From GWE2-40-63 sp050179685 (GTDB lineage: Bacteria; Bacteroidota; Bacteroidia; Bacteroidales; SZUA-534): a stretch of DNA of 64,000 nt. Each line of letters starts with the position of its first letter. The first letter of the stretch is position 1. Positions 17,269 to 26,654 of this stretch are shown in pieces. The notes under the pieces were generated by a model that did no database searches, had not been told where the DNA came from, and worked only from the letters and a program-made list of their open reading frames with translations. Both the position numbers and the translations under genes were made by a program. The DNA lies in NCBI GenBank assembly GCA_050179685.1, contig JBFXEW010000020.1, forward strand, positions 1 to 64,000, written 5' to 3'.

Positions 17269-18165
17269 ATGAAAAAGCAAGCATTTTTATTCTTTGTATT
17301 GTTTATTATAGTAAATCAAATGATGGCCCAGATAGAAGTGGGTTATAATAACAATGTGGGTATTGGCATTTCAGGTCCAGTTAACTCTAAACTTTCCATT
17401 AATACCACAGGAAGCAGTTCATGGATGGGTTATATTCTTGGAGTAAATGGTTCTAGTGGTCTTGTAGTAAAAAGAGGTCCATTAGCCACTTCAGGTAGTT
17501 GGGGTTATGCTTTATATGGTATAGCAACTGAGATAAATGGTCTAAACATGGCCATATATGGAAATGCATATAATAGTAGTACAACCTATAGTGGCCGATC
17601 CTATGGTGTATTTGGAGTGGGAGGAAATGCAGATAATGGTCGTAATTATGGTGTGTATGGTAAAATATCAGGCTCAAGAAATGGAGCGGGTATTTTTGGT
17701 ACACAATATGCCGATGCTGTGATTAATGGAATATATGCCGGTTATTTTTATGGTCATGTAAAAATAACAGGAGATTTAGATGTTGATGGGACATTTGAAT
17801 CTTCTGATAGAAATTTAAAACAAGAAATTAAGGATTTAGAAAAAAATAATTTATCCAAAATTAAACAAGTGCATGCTATAAAGTTCAAATACAAAATACC
17901 CGAAGAGTTAAGCATGTCAGATTCTGCGAACACCACACTCAGCCCTCAGACAAAGGAATATTATGATAGAGAACGAATTGGTTTTATAGCTCAAGAGATT
18001 CAACAAGTCTATCCGGAATTAGTAAAAGTAGATCAACAGGGTTTTTTGGCAGTAAACTACAGTGGTCTAATACCGATTTTATTAGAGGCCATTAAGGAAC
18101 AACAGGTAACGATTGAAACCTTAATTGAAGAGGTGGATAAGCTAAAAATAAAAAGTAAGAAGTAA
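17269..18165 (+). CDS. Secreted tail-fibre-like protein with C-terminal peptidase S74 chaperone domain
   Basis: 298 residues. Residues 1-20 (MKKQAFLFFVLFIIVNQMMA) are a signal peptide. The middle is glycine/tyrosine/asparagine-rich with short beta-type repeats (GVFGVGGN, GVYGKISGS, GIFGTQYA), as in trimeric fibres. From about residue 180 the S74 intramolecular chaperone is recognisable: SSDRNLKQEIKDLE, later RIGFIAQEIQQVYPELV and the closing coiled coil EAIKEQQVTIETLIEEV. S74 domains trimerise the fibre and usually cleave themselves at a serine, here probably in the SSD motif. It is the first gene of the island, 26 bp before the T9SS-sorted protein. Confidence 0.85.
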   Translation: MKKQAFLFFVLFIIVNQMMAQIEVGYNNNVGIGISGPVNSKLSINTTGSSSWMGYILGVNGSSGLVVKRGPLATSGSWGYALYGIATEINGLNMAIYGNAYNSSTTYSGRSYGVFGVGGNADNGRNYGVYGKISGSRNGAGIFGTQYADAVINGIYAGYFYGHVKITGDLDVDGTFESSDRNLKQEIKDLEKNNLSKIKQVHAIKFKYKIPEELSMSDSANTTLSPQTKEYYDRERIGFIAQEIQQVYPELVKVDQQGFLAVNYSGLIPILLEAIKEQQVTIETLIEEVDKLKIKSKK

Positions 18166-18191
18166 GAAATCCAATTTTATAAAAAAGAGAA

Positions 18192-18647
18192 ATGAAAAAT
18201 TTAGCATATCTTTTTGTATTGATAATTGCAATTAATTTTCCTTCAAAGTCTGGTTTTGCTCAAAATACCTTTGGCTATACCTATGATGATGTCGGAAATA
18301 GGACCGTACGTCAAGTAATTGTCCTAAAATCAGCTACAGCTTATACAAGCGATAACGGAGAAGAACAAAATATTGACCAATCCGGTAAAAATATTCACCG
18401 CAATGAAATAGGTGATATTACTGTCTCTCTATTTCCGAATCCAACTGCAGGTTTTATTAATATAGAAACCAATAATACCGATGTAACTGGGGCAATATAC
18501 GTGTATGACCAGAAGGGTGTTCTTTTAATTAATAAAACTGTTCAGGAAAAAACTACTATAGATTTATCAGGGCAGGTTCCTGGTAATTATATACTAAAAG
18601 TTATTTATGGCAACAAAAGTTCTGAATGGAAAATTATTAAAGAATAA
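18192..18647 (+). CDS. Small secreted protein with type IX secretion sorting domain
   Basis: 151 residues with a signal peptide (to about residue 23, …SGFAQ). A single YD-like motif follows (FGYTYDDVGNRTVRQ), then a C-terminal domain of about 75 residues beginning ISLFPNPTAG-like (VSLFPNPTAGFINIE) and ending GNYILKVIYGNKSSEWKIIKE. The latter is a Por secretion tail (type A) that directs export through the T9SS and surface attachment. It lies 11 bp before the giant RHS gene and probably shares its transcript. The YD motif shared with its neighbour suggests a structural or docking role, which is inference. Confidence 0.85.
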   Translation: MKNLAYLFVLIIAINFPSKSGFAQNTFGYTYDDVGNRTVRQVIVLKSATAYTSDNGEEQNIDQSGKNIHRNEIGDITVSLFPNPTAGFINIETNNTDVTGAIYVYDQKGVLLINKTVQEKTTIDLSGQVPGNYILKVIYGNKSSEWKIIKE

Positions 18648-18658
18648 AAACATTAACA

Positions 18659-21600
18659 ATGAAAAAAATAGTATTCTTAATATTAATCCTTTTTACTTGG
18701 TTGGTAAATTATAGCCAAACATTTCCAATATTAAGCACCAATTTTAATCTTGATAGTGAATTGCAGGAAGGTGCTGCATGGAACTACTTTGCTAACGATT
18801 ACATTAAAATGAGTGCAGGCTTTAAATATGATGCAAATGGTACCGGTAATTTTAGTGCAAAGGTAAATAGTGATTATATAGTACCTTTGAATTACGATCA
18901 GGCCATTTATCAGAGAAGTGATTTAGAAAGTGTAGATATATCATTAAATCCGGGAAATGGACCAATGAAAGGAGTATTTTCAGTTTCCCAACAAGGGTCT
19001 GCCACATATCAAGTACCAATTGATATTCCATCTGGTTCTAATGGACTTCAGCCTCAGATTTCTATAAATTACAATAGCTTAATGAGTGATGGTGCACTAG
19101 GAATAGGTTGGGAACTCACATCAACATCAGTCATTACCAGAGTTGGTAAAAGTTTATTTTCAGATGAAAAAATATCGGGTGTCCTTCTGAATTATGAAGA
19201 TCGTTTTGCTTTAGATGGTAACAGATTAAAAATAGTTAGTGGTATAACATATGGTGCAAATGGAACAGAATATGAAACTGAAATACAGTCTTTTGTAACC
19301 GTGGTTGCACATGAAGAAAATTCGAGTTTGGAGGGGCCTGAATGGTTTTCTATTACTACAAAACAAGGACAAGTAATGGAATATGGTCGAGAAAATGGCT
19401 CTTGTTTTACTAGAAATTCAAAAAATATTTTCTGGAAACTCAGTAAAATTTACGATTACAATGGCAATTATATAACTTATCACTATAAAGTTATTGATGA
19501 TGAACAAGTTTTATCAGAAATAAAATATACCGGTAATACCAATGAACCTTATAATACAATAAAGTTTCTTTATGGTTTAAGAACAGACAGAAACTCCCTA
19601 TATATTGGCGGTGAACTTGTAAAAAAATCAGTTCTGTTACATAAAATACAAACTATTTCAAATGGAGAATACTCAAAAAGCTATGAGTTTAAGTATTCAT
19701 ATGATGATAAAATATCCAGATTAAAAGAAATAATGGAGTTCTCTAGTAAAAATATAAAAGTCAATTCGACCAAGATTTTATGGGGGGACTATGGGTTAGA
19801 AAGCCAATGTAATAATTTAAATGTCAATATTCCGGATTATACTAGGTTAGTCCCTTTAAATCAAAACAATGATGGTAGAATGGATCTTATGATTAAACCT
19901 TATAGATATGATGGAGAATACGATAATGAAGAAACAATCAAGGTTTTAGAAAATTATGGAACTGGTTTTGTGCAAAATGGATCTATCACATTTAATGCGG
20001 ATAATTATCTGGATGCCTTTGCTATTGATATAGATGGAGATGCTAAAGATGAAGTTTGTATCTTAACCGGCAATTTAGACCAAACAATTATTTACAGGTT
20101 TTATTTTAAACAGCCGGGCTCTAATTATGCTTATACTGGGGTTTATTTTACTGCTCAGGGGGGTAATCATAAATTAGATAATAATTCATTTGGTGATTTT
20201 GATGGGGATGGACGCATAGAATTTTTATTTAATCATAACAATGAATCCTATTTATATAAAGTCACCAAGAGTGGAGATACATATTCACAAAAAACAACAA
20301 TTGTTAATGCATTAAGTAATTTAAATGATTGTTTTAAAATTTATACAGGTGACTTTGATGGTGATGGTGCCACCGATTTATTAGCTATTCCTGAAGATGA
20401 TAAGGAAAATACAAGAATACTTAAGATTATTACAGAACAAACAAGTACAGATCCAGCTTATAGAGGACAGGCAATATATAGTAGTGGGTATCCAACCAAA
20501 TATCATCGGGTTTTTACAGGCGATTTAAATGGTGATGGCTATACAGATTTATTACGGTGGGTAAATAATAATTGGGCAATCAGTTATTTTAAAGGAGCCT
20601 ATCAAGGATTTCAATTAGAGGTGCCAATACAAATGACTTTTAATACTATTGACCCTGAAGCCTCTACAACAGATGATAATTATTTCGTTGAAGACTTTAA
20701 TGGAGATGGGAAAGGTGATATTTTGGAATATTATAACACTGCATCATACCATATTTTTAACTTTTATTATTCTACAGGAACAGGTTTTGTTAAAAAAAGC
20801 ATTCTTAGAAATCGTGGTGATTTTGAATGGTTAGATATGAATGATTTTATTGGGGATGTTAATGGAGATGCAAAACCAGATTTCTTAATATGGAACGTGG
20901 ATAATTTAAAATCTTTACTTTTTTTTCAGGACGAAACAAAAAATCTTGTTAAAGGTATTAGTAACGGTATATATCCAACATTTATTGAATATAGTAAAAT
21001 GCTTAATACGGCTGATCGTTTTTACACTCCTGGAACTTCAGCAGAATTCCCATTTGTAGATTTTCAAGGAGGTCTTTTTTTGGTTAAAGAAGTAACTTTA
21101 CCTTCCGGTACAGGTACGGATATTAGAGCAGAATATTCATATGAAGAAGGGAGGATTCATAGACAAGGACGTGGTTTTGTTGGATTTAAAAAAATAATTC
21201 AAAAAAATCAAGTGTTGGATAAAAGAATAAATACCTATTTTGGAATATCTCCCATTGAAACACAGAGAATAGAAAAAATAGAGACTTGTGATTATGCCGG
21301 AAACCTATTGAATAAAGAAGAATTCTATTATGATGATTTTGAATATACAAATGGCCCAATTTATTCAAAAAGGTATTATTCATATATTGATAACAAACTT
21401 ATTACTGATAATTCAATCGGTGTTGTTACTGAGTTTCAATATAACCAGGGTTTAAATGGAGATAATAATTACGAAATTATTAAATACCAGGGAGGTACCC
21501 TTGTTAAAAGAACGGATTATTCATATGTAAATAAAACATCATCAAATGGCCTTATTGTAAGAGTAATAGACTTAATAACAAAATCTAATACAAATCAGGC

Positions 21601-24600
21601 AGGAACGTATATCGAAACAAATTCATTTACTTTTGAAAATGCCAGAATAAAAACTAAAACAAATCGTGGCATTACAACCACCTACTCTTATGACAACTTC
21701 GGAAATGTAATAAACGAAAAAGTAAACGGTACGGTAAAAGAAGTAGATTACACATATGATGCAAAAGGTAGATTTCTTGAACAAAAAAAATATAATAATA
21801 GCAATACTATAGAGGAATTTTCCTATGATAGTAAAACAGGACTAATTATATCTGAGAAATCAAGTGAAGGTTTACTTTCTCTTTATAAATATAACGAAAA
21901 AGATATATTGGAAGAGTTAACTGACCCTCTGGAACAAAAAAGCACTATTATTATAAATTGGGACCAAAATTCATCTGACAATATTGCCTATTTTTCTCAT
22001 AGTTCTTCTCCTGGCTTACCTGATACCTGGATGTATTTTGATATTTTTGGGAGGGTGATAAAAACAAAAACTGAAAGTATTAATAGTGATTTTATTATTA
22101 CGGAAAAAACTTACAATCCTGATGGCAGTCTTTATTCTGAAACAAAACCCTATAAAGAATCAACTGGGAATGGAACAGAAATTACATATACCTATGATGT
22201 ATATGGAGGTGTCAAAACCATAAGCGATATAGGCACAAAAAGGTATTTTTATGATGGTCTTACTACTGTAATTACTGAACCTAGTGGCATTACAAGTTCT
22301 AAAACAGTAAATACTGCTGGAAATATTGTAACTGTTTCTGATCAAGGAGGAACAATTACTTACGAATATGATCCAACCAACCAAATTAATAAGTTAATTT
22401 ACGACAATGGTAAAACAATAGAAATTGGTTATGATGCCAACGGTTTCCAGGATTATCTTAATGACCCGGATGCTGGTAATATAGATTATACTTACAATTC
22501 ATTGGGTGAGTTAATAGATATTACTGACAATAAGAACCAAACAACATCATATACCTATAATTCATATGGACAAATTGAGACAAAGACAACTCCGGAAGGT
22601 ACTGTCTATTACGACTATTACGAATCAGGAGCTGCTATTAATAAGATAAAGAAGGTAACATGCTATAATAATATAATTAAGGAATATACTTATGATAATA
22701 TGGGTAGATTGGCAACCTTTATTGAGGATATTAATGGTGAAAGTCTTTATAAAGAAACATATACTTATGATATTTATGGAAATCTGGTTGAAGAAACAAT
22801 GGATGCCAATGCAGATGAGAATATTGAGGTTACATTGACCAATGAATACGATAAAGGCATCCTGAAAAAAATTACCTTTGGCGGACAAACCCTTTGGCAA
22901 TTAAATGCCATGAATGCTTATGGTCAGGTAACCAATTATAATCAGGGAAGTGAAAGTGTTACCTATACGTTTGATGATAACGATTTACTTAGTCAAATTA
23001 ATTATAGTAATGACTATCAGATTGATTACACATTTGATCCTCTTAAAGGTAATTTAGAATATAGAACGAACTCTTTAAGTAATGATGGTAGTGGACCGAT
23101 AACCGAACATTTTTATTATGATACTTTTAATCGCTTAACTGATATTGAACATAATGGTTCGTTGGTTTATTCTACCAGTTACCTGGATAATGGAAATATA
23201 GATTATAAATCAAATGCAGGTTATTACCAATATGAAGCTAACCAACCTTCTGCTGTATCTTCTATTATTGAACAAAGAAATGTTTCTTTACCTATGATTC
23301 CATCAGATATAAGCTTAAACCAACAAAATATAACTTATACATCTTTCAACAAAACTGCAAATATTTCGGAATATGACGATTCCTACAGTTTTGTATATGG
23401 TCCGGATAATGCTCGTAAACGTATGTATTATCGAGGCCATTATATTGAACGGTTTACCTATTATCATGGTACCTACGAAAAAGTTACAGATGGATCTAAT
23501 TTGGATCAAAAAACATTTTATATAAATGGTTTAAATGGTTTGGTGGCCATATACCGAATTAATAATGATGTTCCTGTTTTATATTTTGTACATACAGACC
23601 ATCTTGGGAGTATCATTGCCCTTCAGGATGCATCATCCGGAGATTTAGTAGAAACCTACAGCTATGATGCCTGGGGCCGTAGAAGAAATTCAGTAGATTA
23701 TTCCTACAACGGCTATAGCTACACATATACCCACAGAGGATTTACCGGTCATGAGCATTTAGATCCTATTCAACTAATAAATATGAATGGCCGTATGTAC
23801 GACCCTATTTTAGGTCGTATGCTTTCCCCGGATAATAATATACAAGCACCCGATTTTACTCAGAATCTGAATCGGTATAGTTATGCGCTTAACAATCCTC
23901 TCTTATATACTGACCCTGACGGAGAATTGATACACTTGCTTGTTGGAGGATTGATTGGTGGCACCTTGAATTGGATGGTAAATGGTTTTAGATGGGATGC
24001 AAAAGGATTAGGCTATTTCGGAGTTGGGGCTCTTGCAGGAGCTTTGGGCGCAGGAATTGGTGCAGGGATTAGTTCAGCTATGGCAACTGGTGGTTCTTTT
24101 GGTGCCGGTTTTTTGGGAACGGAAGCTGCAATGACTGCTACGACAAGTTTTGCTTCAGGAGCAGCTATTGGTGGAGGAGCAGGTTTTACAAGTGGATTTA
24201 CTTCAGGTTTTGGTAATAGCCTAATGCAGGGTGTTGCAGTTGATGCTGCACTTGGTAATGGAATAAAGACAGGCTTAATTGCAGGAGCTTCAGGAGTATT
24301 ACTTGGTGGTATTGCAGGTGGTATTGATGCTTATAGGGATGGGAGAAACTTCTGGAATGGTGATGCTTGGGAAGTTACTCATGATTATCAACTACCAGGT
24401 ACTTGGAGTTCGCCTGATGGAGACTTGCCAATACATAACCAAACAGACCCAACAGTAGGTTGTACACAAGAGACATTAGAGTCAATGGCTGATTATAGAA
24501 TGCAAGATTTTGATATTCCAGTAGATGGAGGTGCTGATTTTAGAGAATTAGCAGAGGGTTGGGGATATGAAGTTAACAGGAATTACAATAATGTACATAG

Positions 24601-24862
24601 GGTTGGTGGTCAGATGTTAAGAGGAAATCCTTCCGCAATAACTTATAATAATGGAGGTGTACAACATACCGTAGGCATCAATAGAATACAGGTCATGCGG
24701 ACAACTAGGCTCTTTGGTAGCGGATTTAGATACAATAATGTAATTAATGTTATGGACCCCTTGGTGAAAGGTTCCTACCCTAGGTTGTCTAACTCTCTTT
24801 TTAACTCAGGTGTAATTAGAACGCTTGGCAGATATCACGGTTTTGTAAGAGCTTTTTATTAA
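18659..24862 (+). CDS. SpvB/YD-repeat/RHS protein with papain-like C-terminal tip
   Basis: 2067 residues. A signal peptide (1-20) precedes an SpvB-type segment near residues 100-170 (IPSGSNGLQPQISINYNS, GIGWELTS). FG-GAP/VCBS-like calcium-binding repeats follow (DFDGDGATDLLAI, DLNGDGYTDLLRW, DFNGDGKGDILEY). YD repeats then form the shell (TYSYDNFGNV, YTYDNMGRLA). The RHS core is VHTDHLGSIIALQDA through GRMYDPILGRMLSPDNN and YTDPDGE, ending near residue 1755. The remaining ~310 residues are a variable tip: a glycine/alanine-rich hydrophobic stretch, then C1935 in TVGCTQETL, H2003 in VQHTVGINRI and D2033 in NVMDPL. This spacing resembles C39/papain-like peptidases. It is probably a polymorphic toxin; the tip activity is inference. 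Confidence 0.88.
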   Translation: MKKIVFLILILFTWLVNYSQTFPILSTNFNLDSELQEGAAWNYFANDYIKMSAGFKYDANGTGNFSAKVNSDYIVPLNYDQAIYQRSDLESVDISLNPGNGPMKGVFSVSQQGSATYQVPIDIPSGSNGLQPQISINYNSLMSDGALGIGWELTSTSVITRVGKSLFSDEKISGVLLNYEDRFALDGNRLKIVSGITYGANGTEYETEIQSFVTVVAHEENSSLEGPEWFSITTKQGQVMEYGRENGSCFTRNSKNIFWKLSKIYDYNGNYITYHYKVIDDEQVLSEIKYTGNTNEPYNTIKFLYGLRTDRNSLYIGGELVKKSVLLHKIQTISNGEYSKSYEFKYSYDDKISRLKEIMEFSSKNIKVNSTKILWGDYGLESQCNNLNVNIPDYTRLVPLNQNNDGRMDLMIKPYRYDGEYDNEETIKVLENYGTGFVQNGSITFNADNYLDAFAIDIDGDAKDEVCILTGNLDQTIIYRFYFKQPGSNYAYTGVYFTAQGGNHKLDNNSFGDFDGDGRIEFLFNHNNESYLYKVTKSGDTYSQKTTIVNALSNLNDCFKIYTGDFDGDGATDLLAIPEDDKENTRILKIITEQTSTDPAYRGQAIYSSGYPTKYHRVFTGDLNGDGYTDLLRWVNNNWAISYFKGAYQGFQLEVPIQMTFNTIDPEASTTDDNYFVEDFNGDGKGDILEYYNTASYHIFNFYYSTGTGFVKKSILRNRGDFEWLDMNDFIGDVNGDAKPDFLIWNVDNLKSLLFFQDETKNLVKGISNGIYPTFIEYSKMLNTADRFYTPGTSAEFPFVDFQGGLFLVKEVTLPSGTGTDIRAEYSYEEGRIHRQGRGFVGFKKIIQKNQVLDKRINTYFGISPIETQRIEKIETCDYAGNLLNKEEFYYDDFEYTNGPIYSKRYYSYIDNKLITDNSIGVVTEFQYNQGLNGDNNYEIIKYQGGTLVKRTDYSYVNKTSSNGLIVRVIDLITKSNTNQAGTYIETNSFTFENARIKTKTNRGITTTYSYDNFGNVINEKVNGTVKEVDYTYDAKGRFLEQKKYNNSNTIEEFSYDSKTGLIISEKSSEGLLSLYKYNEKDILEELTDPLEQKSTIIINWDQNSSDNIAYFSHSSSPGLPDTWMYFDIFGRVIKTKTESINSDFIITEKTYNPDGSLYSETKPYKESTGNGTEITYTYDVYGGVKTISDIGTKRYFYDGLTTVITEPSGITSSKTVNTAGNIVTVSDQGGTITYEYDPTNQINKLIYDNGKTIEIGYDANGFQDYLNDPDAGNIDYTYNSLGELIDITDNKNQTTSYTYNSYGQIETKTTPEGTVYYDYYESGAAINKIKKVTCYNNIIKEYTYDNMGRLATFIEDINGESLYKETYTYDIYGNLVEETMDANADENIEVTLTNEYDKGILKKITFGGQTLWQLNAMNAYGQVTNYNQGSESVTYTFDDNDLLSQINYSNDYQIDYTFDPLKGNLEYRTNSLSNDGSGPITEHFYYDTFNRLTDIEHNGSLVYSTSYLDNGNIDYKSNAGYYQYEANQPSAVSSIIEQRNVSLPMIPSDISLNQQNITYTSFNKTANISEYDDSYSFVYGPDNARKRMYYRGHYIERFTYYHGTYEKVTDGSNLDQKTFYINGLNGLVAIYRINNDVPVLYFVHTDHLGSIIALQDASSGDLVETYSYDAWGRRRNSVDYSYNGYSYTYTHRGFTGHEHLDPIQLINMNGRMYDPILGRMLSPDNNIQAPDFTQNLNRYSYALNNPLLYTDPDGELIHLLVGGLIGGTLNWMVNGFRWDAKGLGYFGVGALAGALGAGIGAGISSAMATGGSFGAGFLGTEAAMTATTSFASGAAIGGGAGFTSGFTSGFGNSLMQGVAVDAALGNGIKTGLIAGASGVLLGGIAGGIDAYRDGRNFWNGDAWEVTHDYQLPGTWSSPDGDLPIHNQTDPTVGCTQETLESMADYRMQDFDIPVDGGADFRELAEGWGYEVNRNYNNVHRVGGQMLRGNPSAITYNNGGVQHTVGINRIQVMRTTRLFGSGFRYNNVINVMDPLVKGSYPRLSNSLFNSGVIRTLGRYHGFVRAFY

Positions 24863-24867
24863 TAGAT

Positions 24868-25500
24868 ATGAAAAAGATTTTTTTTATAATATATGTATTT
24901 TTAAGCACATTCATTTGTTTTGGACAGAATCTTACAGGAAAAAATTCTTTTATTGATAAGTACAATAAAAATGAAAAGTGTTATAATCAGAAAGCAGAAG
25001 CTTTAATAAAAAGGGAATTGACAAAAGAAAATATTTTCAATTCTTATACTGCTAAGCAACTATTAGAGAAAAGTGACTATTTTTTGGTCCCAATGTTTAA
25101 AGCTAAATTGAAAGATGACATTAATTATGTAGATGTCAACGATTTTTTGAGTTCTTTGAGCTTATGCAAAAAACTTTGGTTTCATGATATTGCTGTATTT
25201 AAAAAAGATACTTTAATCGGCATTTATAACTGCAATGAACTTGGTAGTTGTGGTTTTTCTCTTTGTAGTGATACCCCAAATTCTTCTAATGATATTATGA
25301 TTGATTTACAAAGAGTTAAAAATATCGAGCATGACCACGTTTTTTATGTGCATGGGATTTTGCATGCTTGGTGGATAGTTAAGGAAAATGATATACAGGT
25401 TTATTATTTGTTAGATGGGAATTTTTACACCCCTCAAGTTTTTTTGGACAAATATTATACAGATGATAAAATAAGGAAAATTATAATGTATTATCGCTAA
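24868..25500 (+). CDS. Secreted protein following the RHS tip, candidate immunity protein
   Basis: 210 residues, starting 5 bp after the RHS stop. Residues 1-20 (MKKIFFIIYVFLSTFICFGQ) are a signal peptide. The body is charged with several cysteines (YNCNELGSCGFSLCSDT) and no family I recognise. Position directly behind a polymorphic toxin tip is the usual place of an immunity gene. Export would fit a toxin that acts in the periplasm or at the surface. An intrinsic terminator follows immediately. Function is inferred only from context. Confidence 0.65.
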   Translation: MKKIFFIIYVFLSTFICFGQNLTGKNSFIDKYNKNEKCYNQKAEALIKRELTKENIFNSYTAKQLLEKSDYFLVPMFKAKLKDDINYVDVNDFLSSLSLCKKLWFHDIAVFKKDTLIGIYNCNELGSCGFSLCSDTPNSSNDIMIDLQRVKNIEHDHVFYVHGILHAWWIVKENDIQVYYLLDGNFYTPQVFLDKYYTDDKIRKIIMYYR

Positions 25501-25502
25501 TT

Positions 25503-25532
25503 AAAAAAGCTCGGCAAGTCCGAGGTTCTTTT
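25503..25532 (+). terminator. Intrinsic terminator of the RHS operon
   Basis: CTCGG-CAAGT-CCGAG (25510-25524) followed by GTTCTTTT and preceded by six A, directly after the stop codon at 25498-25500. Confidence 0.65.
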
Positions 25533-25806
25533 AAAAAAATATCCCTGCAAGTTCCAAAATATATTTATCGTTAAGGTTTTTATTGTTTGGTTTGTTGTAA
25601 CAATTAAGTTTTGCAAAAACCTTAATCCATACAATAAAAATTATTTTTTAAGCCAAAAGTTCTTTGAAAAATAAAACGTAAACAAGCCGATTTTACCAGC
25701 ATTCTTTGCCGGGTAGCCTGCCTTGTACCTTATTGAATGACAACATTTAAACAACGTTAGCCTTATAAATATAACCGACTGCATCTACGTCTCAGTAATA
25801 GGCCGT
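25533..25806. other. Non-coding spacer with an 11-bp inverted repeat
   Basis: TTAAGGTTTTT (25571-25581) and AAAAACCTTAA (25615-25625) are perfectly complementary across 33 nt. The last ~20 bases before 25807 resemble RHS core coding sequence (…GTAATAGGCCGTATG). The spacer therefore looks like a junction where a displaced RHS tip was joined to unrelated DNA. Confidence 0.4.
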
Positions 25807-26598
25807 ATGTTTTCTCCGAATAATTATATGCAGGCTCCGGATTTTACACAAAGTTTAAATCGATTTAGCTATGCCTGGAATAACCCGTTGATTTATACTG
25901 ATCCTGATGGAGAATGGCTTTTAGGTTTTTTATTATTTTTGGTAGTGAATTCTGTTTTAAGTGGTACAGTTGCTGGATTTGGTGATGATTTTAAACATGG
26001 TTTTGATTGGGAGGAGGCTGGCAGGATGGCGGTATATACTTTTGTAGGGTTGGGTACTCTAGTCCTAACAGTTTTTACACCTGGTCTAAACCCCTTATTG
26101 CAACCTTTAGCTATACTGACTGTAAATAATGCTATGAACAACTTGGATTATATTATGGGTGATGACGATTGGGATTTACATGCCTTTTTTGTTGGTTATG
26201 ATCATGGTGAAGATGATTGGTATAATTTTGGTGAAAAAGGGACTACTTGGCAACAAAATCTTGATTTTGCAACAGAAATAGTAAGTTTATTAAGTGCAAT
26301 TCCGGATATTAATGAGAGTATCCCATTTAAGAAATTAGAACGTGTTAATAAATATGGACAGAATGGTTGTGGTAAAAAATGGGATTGGGTCTACCATGGA
26401 AAGCAGTTGCCTATTCACTACAATAATGGGTTTTTAAGAAATATATTATATCCTGTGGTTTATGATCAATGGACAACATTTTCCTTTAACAGAAAAATGA
26501 ACGATTATGAAGATACTTATGGATCCTATACATGGGTTTATGAACAATGGAAAAATTCCTTTAACAGAAAGAAGAACAATTATAAAGATGAATATTGA
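25807..26598 (+). pseudogene. Displaced RHS core end with an alternative C-terminal tip
   Basis: 263 codons beginning MFSPNNYMQAPDFTQSLNR and continuing to YTDPDGEW, which matches the end of the RHS core of the large gene (MLSPDNNIQAPDFTQNLNR). The DNA is clearly diverged, so it comes from a different RHS gene. After PDGE the tip is unrelated: two hydrophobic segments (about residues 38-55 and 75-105), then an acidic stretch (MGDDDWDLHAFF) and a repeated C-terminal motif (SFNRKMNDYED, SFNRKKNNYKD). There is no signal peptide or shell. It is most likely a silent orphan tip that can replace the active one by recombination in the core. Confidence 0.7.
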
Positions 26599-26654
26599 TT
26601 TTTCCTTACATATTGATTAATAGTTATATCAAAGTCTATAAAATAAAAGCCATT

